Source of the DNA: Bacteroidota bacterium | GTDB taxonomy: Bacteria > Bacteroidota > Bacteroidia > Chitinophagales > Chitinophagaceae | Length of the DNA: 5,033 nt | Assembly (NCBI GenBank): GCA_023391315.1 | Contig: JAEWBD010000333.1 | Location: 1 to 5,033 of the forward strand | Direction of reading: 5' to 3' | Part shown: positions 1 to 5,033 of the stretch, piece after piece | How positions within the stretch are numbered: position 1 is the stretch's first letter | Layout of the letters: every line of letters starts with the position of its first letter | Notes under the pieces: generated by a model | Told to the model about the DNA's origin: nothing | Databases searched by the model: none | What the model saw: only the letters and a program-made list of their open reading frames with translations | Position numbers and translations under genes: made by a program

Positions 1-29
1 ACTAATAGCATAATGATTTTACCGGGCAT
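1..29 (-). CDS. Possible start of a next minus-strand gene, cut by the window edge
   Basis: Downstream of the 51-605 gene on the same strand, an ATG at 29-27 opens a frame reading M-P-G-K-I-I-M-L-L and stays open to the edge, 21 nt after the preceding stop codon. A second in-frame ATG lies at 11-9. The hydrophobic beginning would suit a signal peptide. From memory of similar loci, small proteins like the one at 51-605 are often followed by a TonB-dependent receptor gene in Bacteroidota, so an exported or outer-membrane protein is a reasonable guess. With nine codons this is only a possibility; no ribosome binding site is visible. Confidence 0.25.
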
Positions 30-50
30 AGAGGTTGCGCAGTATTGTGG

Positions 51-605
51 TCATATTATTTCAGGAGGTTTTTCGGGCGATGCGATATAAAAAGAGCAGA
101 GTGCATAATCGTTTTTATTTGCGTACCATTGAGCCAGACCGGAAATGCACGCAGGCAGGTCGTAACCGGTTTTATTATTATATTCAAAAAAGAAAAGCTT
201 TAACAGCGAGATCATGGCTTGCTGGTGGGAAGAAGACGTTTGCGCATCGCCGGCAGTTTTTGCATACGCCTCTCTTGCATCACACAGTTTGCTTTTTTCA
301 TTGTTGGCAATACATTGCAAAATCAAAGTATCATTAGCCAGTTTGCGTTTTACATAATTATAAAAAACACCATTGATCTTTACCGTGCCATCACAACGTT
401 CAAATTCACTCTTGTCGTTGGTGTACGGCATATTAAGCGGTATTTTAATCGTTAGGAGGTCTGCATCGTTATATTGATTGCTGTTTAATTTTTGCACCAG
501 TGATTTATCGGCTTTCTGTTCCAGGTAACCTAACACAAGCCGGTAACCTGCTAGCGTAAATAAGTGGATTGATAAAAGCAATATGACAACAAAATTTCTC
601 AACAA
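51..605 (-). CDS. Small membrane-anchored protein of unknown function (184 aa)
   Basis: The function is not known. The protein opens with a hydrophobic segment at about residues 5-25, which reads as an uncleaved anchor or signal peptide, so most of the chain is probably periplasmic. The middle carries the stretches LTIKIPLNMPY (about 51-61), DGTVKINGVFYNYVKRKL (about 72-89) and DTLILQCIANNEKSKL (about 92-107). These resemble, from memory, a Bacteroidota-specific family of 150-190 aa hypothetical proteins often encoded just before TonB-dependent receptors; that link is recollection, not a search result. There are five cysteines (71, 98, 108, 153, 170). The start is odd: an in-frame TAG at 611-609 leaves only CTG (608-606), TTG (605-603) or TTG (602-600) as starts, and the first internal ATG is at residue 59, beyond the membrane segment. 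No Shine-Dalgarno sequence is evident. The gene is transcribed away from the RND pump gene and shares a 370-bp intergenic region with it. Confidence 0.75.
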   Translation of the reverse strand: MLRNFVVILLLSIHLFTLAGYRLVLGYLEQKADKSLVQKLNSNQYNDADLLTIKIPLNMPYTNDKSEFERCDGTVKINGVFYNYVKRKLANDTLILQCIANNEKSKLCDAREAYAKTAGDAQTSSSHQQAMISLLKLFFFEYNNKTGYDLPACISGLAQWYANKNDYALCSFYIASPEKPPEII

Positions 606-688
606 CAGCTATTTATGGCATAAAGATAAGGGTATTGCCAGTTGCATTCAAATCAACGCTGTGTATAGGCTTGTAATCAGGAAAGATG

Positions 689-698
689 AAGCTTGCAG
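689..698. repeat. AAGCTTGCAG, copy of half of the pump-proximal palindrome
   Basis: This 10-bp string recurs exactly at 914-923, where it forms the right-hand part of the perfect palindrome CTGCAAGCTTGCAG. Here the left arm is not conserved (GATG in place of CTGC), so it is at best a half-site. It lies about 84 bp upstream of the minus-strand gene, which would suit shared control of the divergent pair. A 10-bp match within 370 bp can occur by chance, so the call is weak. Confidence 0.2.
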
Positions 699-797
699 TA
701 TAACTTCAGTTTACGATTTTGTCTCAACATTTTCAGCTTTCATATCAATTAATATTCTGTAAACATTCTTTTTTAGAGAATATTAAAACTGCATAAA

Positions 798-805
798 TAG
801 ATTTG
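798..805 (+). promoter_or_regulatory. Candidate -7 promoter element (TAGATTTG) for the RND pump gene
   Basis: TAGATTTG matches the Bacteroidota housekeeping -7 consensus TAnnTTTG exactly. The matching -33 element (TTTG or TTG about 19-21 bp upstream) is poor: the best candidate is the T run at 769-774, whose spacing is slightly long. If used, transcription would begin near 812 and give a leader of roughly 160 nt. That leader would contain the 875-894 hairpin, the 910-923 palindrome and the small upstream ORF. Confidence 0.3.
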
Positions 806-874
806 CTGTTTATAACAAAACCATTTGCATTTTTCGGTAGCTCTTGTTTAAATATTTTCATTGATCTTGTAGTT

Positions 875-900
875 GCTGTTGAATAAACAACAGCGTTTTA
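875..900 (+). promoter_or_regulatory. Hairpin-forming dyad followed by a T run: possible attenuator, terminator or operator
   Basis: GCTGTTG (875-881) and CAACAGC (888-894) are exact inverted repeats around a 6-nt AATAAA loop, followed by GTTTTA (895-900). As RNA on the plus strand this is a 7-bp stem plus a short U run, the general shape of a weak intrinsic terminator. It lies about 80 nt before the pump start with no complete plus-strand gene upstream of it, so an attenuation role in the pump leader is possible. The same symmetry could instead be a protein-binding operator. The stem is short and only partly GC, so strong termination is not expected. Confidence 0.35.
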
Positions 901-906
901 TCATCG

Positions 907-972
907 ATGCTGCAAGCTTGCAGGAAGCGAAAAAAGTGTAAACGGCCTTTGGTTGCACACAATTATTTGTAA
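907..972 (+). CDS. Possible 21-aa basic leader peptide upstream of the pump
   Basis: An ATG at 907 opens 21 codons ending in TAA at 970-972, in the same frame as the pump and only 3 nt before its ATG. The peptide begins MLQAC and contains the cluster RKRKKCKR (about residues 6-13), an unusually basic composition. Its early codons overlap the 910-923 palindrome. The close stop-to-start spacing would allow translational coupling or reinitiation at the pump start, and short leader peptides are known to control some resistance genes in other bacteria. No ribosome binding site is visible before it and an ORF this short can arise by chance, so this is a candidate only. Confidence 0.2.
   Translation: MLQACRKRKKCKRPLVAHNYL
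910..923. promoter_or_regulatory. Perfect 14-bp palindrome, candidate operator
   Basis: CTGCAAGCTTGCAG is its own reverse complement over all 14 bases, with symmetry ending at flanking G on both sides. It lies 52 bp before the pump start codon. Its centre is 32 bp, close to three helical turns, from the centre of the 875-894 dyad, so proteins bound at both would face the same side of the DNA. RND pump genes are commonly repressed by local dimeric regulators of TetR or MarR type, but no such regulator gene is in this window, so a binding protein is inferred only. Confidence 0.35.
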
Positions 973-975
973 TTA

Positions 976-3900
976 ATGAATATCTCTGAACTTTCGCTTA
1001 AGCGCCCGGTGCTTGCCACGGTAATGAATATTATGATTATTGTGTTTGGCGTAACCGGTTTTACTTTTCTTGCCGTACGCGATTATCCTGCTATTGACCC
1101 CGCTATTGTAAATGTGCGCACGTCATATACCGGCGCCAATGCAGATATTATCGAAAGCCAGATCACAGAACCACTGGAGAAACAGATCAATGGCATACCC
1201 GGCATACGCACCCTTACTTCGTCGAGCACCTTGGGCAACAGTAATATTACGGTTGAATTTAACCTCGGTGTTGACCTGGAGGCTGCGGCAAGCGACGTTC
1301 GCGATAAGGTAAGCCAGGCTGCACGAAGTTTGCCGCAGGATGTTGATGCGCCGCCGGTTGTTTCAAAAGCTGATGCCAATGCCGATTTTATTTTAATCCT
1401 TGCCATTCAAAGCCCCACCAAAAGTTTGCTCGAGTTGAGCGATTATGGTGAGAATGTTTTACAACAACAGTTTCAAACCATAAATGGTGTAAGTTCTGTG
1501 GGGCTGTTCGGACAAAAGCGTTATGCCATGCGGCTTTGGCTCAAGCCTGATAAAATGAACACCTATAACGTTTCATTTACCGATCTGCGCAATGCGCTTA
1601 ATTCTGAAAACATAGACCTGCCGCCTGGCAAAATTTATGGCAGCAATACAGAGCTTACTATCCGCACTATGGGGCGGCTTACCACGGAAGATGAATTTAA
1701 GAATCTGATCATTCGCGAAGACAGCACCGGCATTGTTCGCGTAAGTGATTTTGCTGAAGTGGAATTGGGTGCCGAAGATTATGAACAAAGCTGGAAGTAT
1801 AATGGTGTAAATGCAGTGGGACTGTATGTAATTCCCCAGCCCGGCGCCAACAACATTGCTATTGCCGATGAATTTTATAAACGCCTTGATGCCATTCAGA
1901 AATCAAACAAAAGTGATATACAAATTAAGGTGCTGATTGATAATACTGTCAACATCCGCAATTCATTGTCTGAAGTAAAAGAAACCCTCATCATCGCCTT
2001 TATATTGGTGGTGCTTGTAATATTCATCTTTTTCCGCAACTGGCTTATTGCCATCCGGCCGTTAATAGATATTCCCATTTCGCTTATCTCCACTTTCTTC
2101 ATTATGTATATTTCAGGGTTTACAATAAATGTGCTTACGCTGCTGGGCATTGTACTGGCAACAGGTTTGGTGGTGGATGATGGCATCGTGGTAACCGAAA
2201 ATATTTTCAGAAAACTGGAAAGTGGCTTGCCAATACGCAAAGCCGCATTGGAAGGCAGCAGGGAAATTTTCTTTGCGGTATTATCAACCTCAATAACATT
2301 GGCGATCGTGTTTTTACCGGTAATTTTCCTGGAAGGATTTATAGGAAGATTGTTCCGCGAATTTGGTGTTACGCTGGCCTGTGCCGTTTTAATATCGGCA
2401 TTTGTATCATTAACTATAACGCCCGTTTTGAATGTTTATTTAACAGGAAAGAAAGCAGGTCACGGCAGGTTTTATGAGCGCACAGAACCTTTCTTCAAAG
2501 GCATGGAAAACGGTTATAAGAAATTGCTCGAAGGTTTTATGAAAATACGCTGGGTTGCTTTTGTAATTGTTGCAGTGTGTTTTGGGCTTATACTGATATT
2601 TATGAACAGCCTGCAAAGCGAGATTGCTCCGCTGGAAGACAAGAGCTCTGTACGCCTCAGTGTTACAGCGCCCGAAGGCACCAGCTTTACCTATATGCAG
2701 CGTATAACAGACCAGATAGCGGATTATTTATATGACTCCGTTCCGGAACGGGATTTTGTTTTTGCCAGAACACCCACCGGCTCTACTAACCAGGCGCAGC
2801 CGCGTATTGGCCTTGTACCGCCGCAGGAGAGAACAAGATCGCAGACTGAAATAGCCAATGACCTGCAGCGTAAATTATCAAAATTTAATAATGCAAGAAT
2901 TTTTACCACGGAAGAACAAACCATTGCCGTGGGTTCCGGTTCACGCGGCGGTTTGCCTGTGCAGTTCGTATTGCAGAATATGGATTTTGAAAAACTGAAA
3001 GAAGTGATCCCCAAATTTTTGGATGAAGCAAGACAGGATCCCACGTTTTCAAATGTTGATGTAAATCTTAAATTCAATCGTCCCGAAATCCAGCTTTCTG
3101 TAGACAGGATGAAAGCAAAAGACCTCGGTCTTTCTACAGAAGATATTGTGGCGGCCATACAGGCGGCGTTCAGCGGCGGAAGACTGGCTTATTTTATTAT
3201 GGGCAGCGATCAATACCAGGTAATTGCCCAGGTGGAACATGCCAATCGCACAGAGCCTGCCGATATTTCGCGTTTATATGTGCGCAATGCAAGCGGGCAA
3301 AGCATTCCATTAAGTGCGGTGGTGCATCTTGTTGAAAGCAGCAGCCCTACTACGTTATATCATTTTAACCGGTATAAGGCCGCTACCATTTCTGCATCGC
3401 TGTCAGGAGGAAAAACTATTGGTGATGGTATAAAGGCGATGCAGGCAATTGCCAACCGGACGCTGGATGAAAGCTTTCAAACAGCATTAAGCGGGCCGTC
3501 GAGGGATTATTCGGAAAGCTCTTCCAACATTGGATTTGCTTTTACGCTTGCATTACTGCTTATCTATTTGGTGCTGGCTGCACAATTTGAAAGTTTTCTT
3601 GATCCGTTCACTATCATGTTTACCGTGCCGCTGGCTTTAGCCGGTGCTTTATTGAGCTTGTGGATATTCGGGCAAACATTAAATATATTTTCGGAGATTG
3701 GTATGATCATGCTGATAGGGCTGGTAACGAAAAACGGGATTTTAATTGTTGAATTCTCCAATCAGAAACGGGAACAGGGCATGGGTAAGCATGAAGCTGT
3801 AATAGAAGCATCCACACAGCGTTTGCGCCCCATATTAATGACGAGCCTTGCCACATCACTTGGCGCTTTGCCTATTGCCATGAGCCTGGGCGCTGCAGCA

Positions 3901-4038
3901 ACAAGCCGCATTCCGCTCGGTATTGTGGTGGTAGGCGGTATTTTATTTTCACTGATATTGACGCTGTTTGTAATCCCGGCTATGTATTCATATATATCTG
4001 GTAAACATAAAGCGCATACAACAGTGATAAGCGAATAA
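976..4038 (+). CDS. RND-family multidrug-type efflux permease (HAE1/AcrB-like), inner-membrane subunit
   Basis: This is a proton-driven transporter of the resistance-nodulation-division superfamily, which sits in the inner membrane as a trimer and exports compounds through a periplasmic adaptor and an outer-membrane channel. At 1020 aa it is full length. Twelve membrane segments can be read: TM1 at about 13-34, TM2-6 between about 337 and 488, TM7 at about 525-545, and TM8-12 between about 851 and 1004, with two large periplasmic loops in the halves between. The proton-relay residues are present: D401 and D402 in TM4 (GLVVDDGIVV), K919 in TM10 (LVTKNGILIVEF), and R949 and T956 in RLRPILMTS, matching AcrB D407, D408, K940, R971 and T978. 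The paired DD in TM4 points to a drug-type rather than heavy-metal (CzcA) pump. The ATG at 976 begins MNISELSLKRPVLATVM, the usual family start; there is no clear Shine-Dalgarno sequence. Adaptor and TolC-like genes are absent on both sides. The lactonase gene follows after 30 nt. The substrate cannot be predicted. Confidence 0.97.
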   Translation: MNISELSLKRPVLATVMNIMIIVFGVTGFTFLAVRDYPAIDPAIVNVRTSYTGANADIIESQITEPLEKQINGIPGIRTLTSSSTLGNSNITVEFNLGVDLEAAASDVRDKVSQAARSLPQDVDAPPVVSKADANADFILILAIQSPTKSLLELSDYGENVLQQQFQTINGVSSVGLFGQKRYAMRLWLKPDKMNTYNVSFTDLRNALNSENIDLPPGKIYGSNTELTIRTMGRLTTEDEFKNLIIREDSTGIVRVSDFAEVELGAEDYEQSWKYNGVNAVGLYVIPQPGANNIAIADEFYKRLDAIQKSNKSDIQIKVLIDNTVNIRNSLSEVKETLIIAFILVVLVIFIFFRNWLIAIRPLIDIPISLISTFFIMYISGFTINVLTLLGIVLATGLVVDDGIVVTENIFRKLESGLPIRKAALEGSREIFFAVLSTSITLAIVFLPVIFLEGFIGRLFREFGVTLACAVLISAFVSLTITPVLNVYLTGKKAGHGRFYERTEPFFKGMENGYKKLLEGFMKIRWVAFVIVAVCFGLILIFMNSLQSEIAPLEDKSSVRLSVTAPEGTSFTYMQRITDQIADYLYDSVPERDFVFARTPTGSTNQAQPRIGLVPPQERTRSQTEIANDLQRKLSKFNNARIFTTEEQTIAVGSGSRGGLPVQFVLQNMDFEKLKEVIPKFLDEARQDPTFSNVDVNLKFNRPEIQLSVDRMKAKDLGLSTEDIVAAIQAAFSGGRLAYFIMGSDQYQVIAQVEHANRTEPADISRLYVRNASGQSIPLSAVVHLVESSSPTTLYHFNRYKAATISASLSGGKTIGDGIKAMQAIANRTLDESFQTALSGPSRDYSESSSNIGFAFTLALLLIYLVLAAQFESFLDPFTIMFTVPLALAGALLSLWIFGQTLNIFSEIGMIMLIGLVTKNGILIVEFSNQKREQGMGKHEAVIEASTQRLRPILMTSLATSLGALPIAMSLGAAATSRIPLGIVVVGGILFSLILTLFVIPAMYSYISGKHKAHTTVISE

Positions 4039-4068
4039 ACTTTGCAAGGATTATTTAATAAAACATTC

Positions 4069-4914
4069 ATGAAAATAATCGACTCCCATCAACATTTCTG
4101 GAATTACAATGCGCAGGATTTTGCCTGGATAACAGATGATATGGCTGTTATCAGGAAAGACTTTCTACCGGCTGACCTTGAAACTGTTTATAAGGAAAAT
4201 AATGTGGAAGGCTGTGTAACGGTTCAGGTAAACCAGTCAGAAGAAGAGAATGAAATTTTTTTAAAGTATGCCAACGAAAATGATTTTATAAAAGGCACAG
4301 TGGCATGGGTTGATCTGATGGCTGCTGATATGGAAGACAGGCTTGCTTACTGGCACCAGCATAAAAAGCTTAAAGGCTTCAGGCATATTTTACAGGGCGA
4401 AAAAGACAGGGCGCTCATGCTGAAGCCCGCTTTCAAAAATGGCGTCAGCAAACTGCAGCCATTTAATTTTACGTATGATATTCTCATCTTTCCGGATCAA
4501 TTGAAATATGCACTTGAACTGGTGCAATCTTTCCCTTCTCAAAGATTTGTAATAGACCATATTGCCAAACCTTATATTAAAAAAGGAGAGATTGAACAAT
4601 GGCAGAAAGATATAGAAGCATTTAAACAATGTGAAAATGTTTATTGCAAAATATCGGGCATGGTTACCGAAGCCGAGCGAAAAAGCTTTTCAAACGAAAC
4701 CTTCAAACCATACCTTGATGTGGTAACATCAACATTTGGAACCAAAAGATTAATGTATGGCTCCGACTGGCCGGTTTGCCTGGTTGCTGCTTCTTATAAA
4801 AAAGTCTTGCAAATTGCAACTGAATATTTTGCTTCGTTTTCAGCAGATGAAAAAAATAATATCTTTTATAATAATGCAATTGAATTTTACAACCTTGAAG
4901 CTGCAAAATATTAA
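4069..4914 (+). CDS. Amidohydrolase-superfamily lactonase (COG3618 / Amidohydro_2 type)
   Basis: A 281-aa cytoplasmic TIM-barrel hydrolase of the group that includes L-fucono- and L-rhamnono-lactonases and 2-pyrone-4,6-dicarboxylate lactonase, which open sugar or aromatic-derived lactones by hydrolysis. Visible family motifs, in order: strand-1 HxH in IDSHQHFW (H7, H9), GFRHILQGE (about 103-111, R105, H106), VIDHIAKPYI (H164, K167), VYCKISGMVTEA (K194, E201) and MYGSDWPVCLVAASY (D233, the active-site aspartate position). There is no signal peptide. The ATG at 4069 was chosen because the protein then begins MKIIDSHQHFW, the normal family N-terminus; a longer reading from TTG at 4042 would add nine unrelated residues. 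A purine-rich AAGGA (4046-4050) lies rather far upstream, about 18 nt. It follows the pump gene by 30 nt and precedes a probable alcohol dehydrogenase by 46 nt. Family assignment is secure, but the exact lactone is not; fuconolactone is one option, and no other fucose-pathway gene is visible. Confidence 0.93.
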   Translation: MKIIDSHQHFWNYNAQDFAWITDDMAVIRKDFLPADLETVYKENNVEGCVTVQVNQSEEENEIFLKYANENDFIKGTVAWVDLMAADMEDRLAYWHQHKKLKGFRHILQGEKDRALMLKPAFKNGVSKLQPFNFTYDILIFPDQLKYALELVQSFPSQRFVIDHIAKPYIKKGEIEQWQKDIEAFKQCENVYCKISGMVTEAERKSFSNETFKPYLDVVTSTFGTKRLMYGSDWPVCLVAASYKKVLQIATEYFASFSADEKNNIFYNNAIEFYNLEAAKY

Positions 4915-4960
4915 ACCGCAGTTTTTAGCAACTATTCATATTTCGTAAATAAATTAAATT

Positions 4961-5033
4961 ATGGCAACAAAAGCTTATGCAGCGCAAAGCGCAACGGCGC
5001 CTTTAGCGCCCTGGAGTTTAGACAGGAGAGAAC
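4961..5033 (+). CDS. Zinc-type NAD(P)-dependent alcohol dehydrogenase, N-terminal fragment cut by the window edge
   Basis: The frame opens at ATG 4961 and stays open for 24 codons to the edge. The peptide starts MATKAYAAQSATAPLAP and continues to DRRE. The pattern KAYAA-SA-x-PL-x-P followed by RRE is the characteristic start of the YahK/cinnamyl-alcohol-dehydrogenase-like branch of medium-chain zinc dehydrogenases (E. coli YahK likewise has KAxxAxSAxxPLxP then RREPGP). These enzymes reduce aldehydes or oxidise alcohols with NADP(H), usually as about 350-aa proteins with a catalytic and a structural zinc; those sites lie beyond the window. The upstream 46 nt are AT-rich (AAATAAATTAAATT directly before the ATG) with no Shine-Dalgarno sequence, as is common in Bacteroidota. 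It may be co-transcribed with the lactonase or have its own promoter in the gap. Confidence 0.75.
   Translation, partial: MATKAYAAQSATAPLAPWSLDRRE

Larger units (their letters stand above)
606..975. other. Divergent intergenic region, 370 bp, probably regulatory
   Basis: No convincing protein gene of normal size lies here on either strand. The stretch is visibly richer in A and T than the flanking genes and must hold the promoters for both divergent genes. What can be seen in it: a weak minus-direction -7-like element TTGATTTG (656-649, one mismatch to TAnnTTTG), a copy of AAGCTTGCAG (689-698), an exact TAGATTTG (798-805), a dyad with a following T run (875-900), a perfect palindrome (910-923), and a 21-codon reading frame (907-972) next to the pump start. 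No tRNA or known riboswitch was recognised. Confidence 0.85.

Noticed and set aside
35..337. 100-codon plus-strand ORF opposite the minus-strand gene
   Set aside because: Its product has no domain-like pattern and is rich in Tyr, His, Arg and Lys as expected of an antisense shadow. The minus-strand frame has a sensible membrane segment and family-like motifs.
219..455. 78-codon plus-strand ORF
   Set aside because: It also lies antisense to the 51-605 gene, with no recognisable protein features and no ribosome binding site.
2724..3158. 144-codon minus-strand ORF inside the pump gene
   Set aside because: It is wholly contained in the RND coding sequence, which is continuous and motif-complete. 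Its Ser/Cys-rich product is typical of reverse-strand readings of a codon-biased gene.
976..4038. Heavy-metal (CzcA/CusA-type) RND pump
   Set aside because: The TM4 motif carries the adjacent Asp pair D401-D402 of drug-type pumps and the TM10 motif is TKNGILIVEF, as in AcrB-like proteins. No metal-binding methionine or histidine clusters were noticed.
4042..4068. TTG start giving a nine-residue extension of the lactonase
   Set aside because: The family N-terminus is met exactly by the ATG at 4069 (MKIIDSHQHFW), and the extension overlaps the likely ribosome-binding region.
4901..4926. CTGC...GCAG followed by TTTTT after the lactonase gene, as an intrinsic terminator
   Set aside because: The stem is only 4 bp with a 13-nt loop and begins inside the coding sequence. 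It is too weak to call.
4982..5010. Short GC-rich inverted repeats (GCGC-AAA-GCGC and GGCGC-CTTTA-GCGCC) in the first codons of the dehydrogenase
   Set aside because: They fall in a run of Ala and Ser codons and are explained by GCG/AGC codon use; the stems are only 4-5 bp. They could slow translation initiation but there is no support for a defined element.
1..5033. CRISPR array, insertion sequence, phage or defence system
   Set aside because: No regularly spaced repeats, transposase, integrase, terminal inverted repeats or defence-type protein domains were seen. The coding content is that of an ordinary chromosomal region.

Overview
The window looks like a chromosomal stretch from a member of the Bacteroidota, most likely a Chitinophagaceae-like organism. 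This rests on the style of the proteins (a small membrane-anchored protein of a type I associate with TonB-receptor loci in this phylum, and an RND pump with wording typical of the phylum), on start regions that are AT-rich with weak or no Shine-Dalgarno sequence, and on one exact match to the phylum's TAnnTTTG -7 promoter element. No genus can be fixed from the sequence alone.

Layout. On the minus strand at the left, positions 51-605 encode a 184-residue protein of unknown function with an N-terminal membrane segment and a TTG start. It may be followed, on the same strand, by the first codons of another gene cut by the window edge (29 down to 1). Positions 606-975 form a 370-bp divergent intergenic region. 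It is AT-rich and holds a candidate promoter (798-805), a hairpin-forming dyad followed by a T run (875-900), a perfect 14-bp palindrome (910-923) and a 21-codon, strongly basic upstream ORF (907-972) that stops 3 nt before the next gene. On the plus strand, 976-4038 is a complete inner-membrane RND multidrug-type efflux permease (HAE1/AcrB-like, 1020 aa) with all proton-relay residues. After a 30-nt gap, 4069-4914 encodes a 281-aa amidohydrolase-superfamily lactonase of the COG3618 type. After a further 46 nt, 4961-5033 carries the first 24 codons of what looks like a zinc-dependent NAD(P) alcohol dehydrogenase (YahK/CAD-like).

How the parts may work together. The three plus-strand genes are tightly spaced with no convincing terminator between them, so read-through from the pump into the lactonase and dehydrogenase is plausible, although the pump has no obvious biochemical link to them. 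The pump's usual partners (periplasmic adaptor and TolC-like outer-membrane factor) do not flank it on either side within the window, so it would have to borrow them from elsewhere. The lactonase and alcohol dehydrogenase could both act on sugars or their oxidation products, but nothing here fixes the substrate.

I see no mobile element, CRISPR array, tRNA, rRNA or clearly novel system. The most interesting part is the leader of the pump gene, where two dyads, a T run and a small basic uORF lie within about 100 bp of the start codon.
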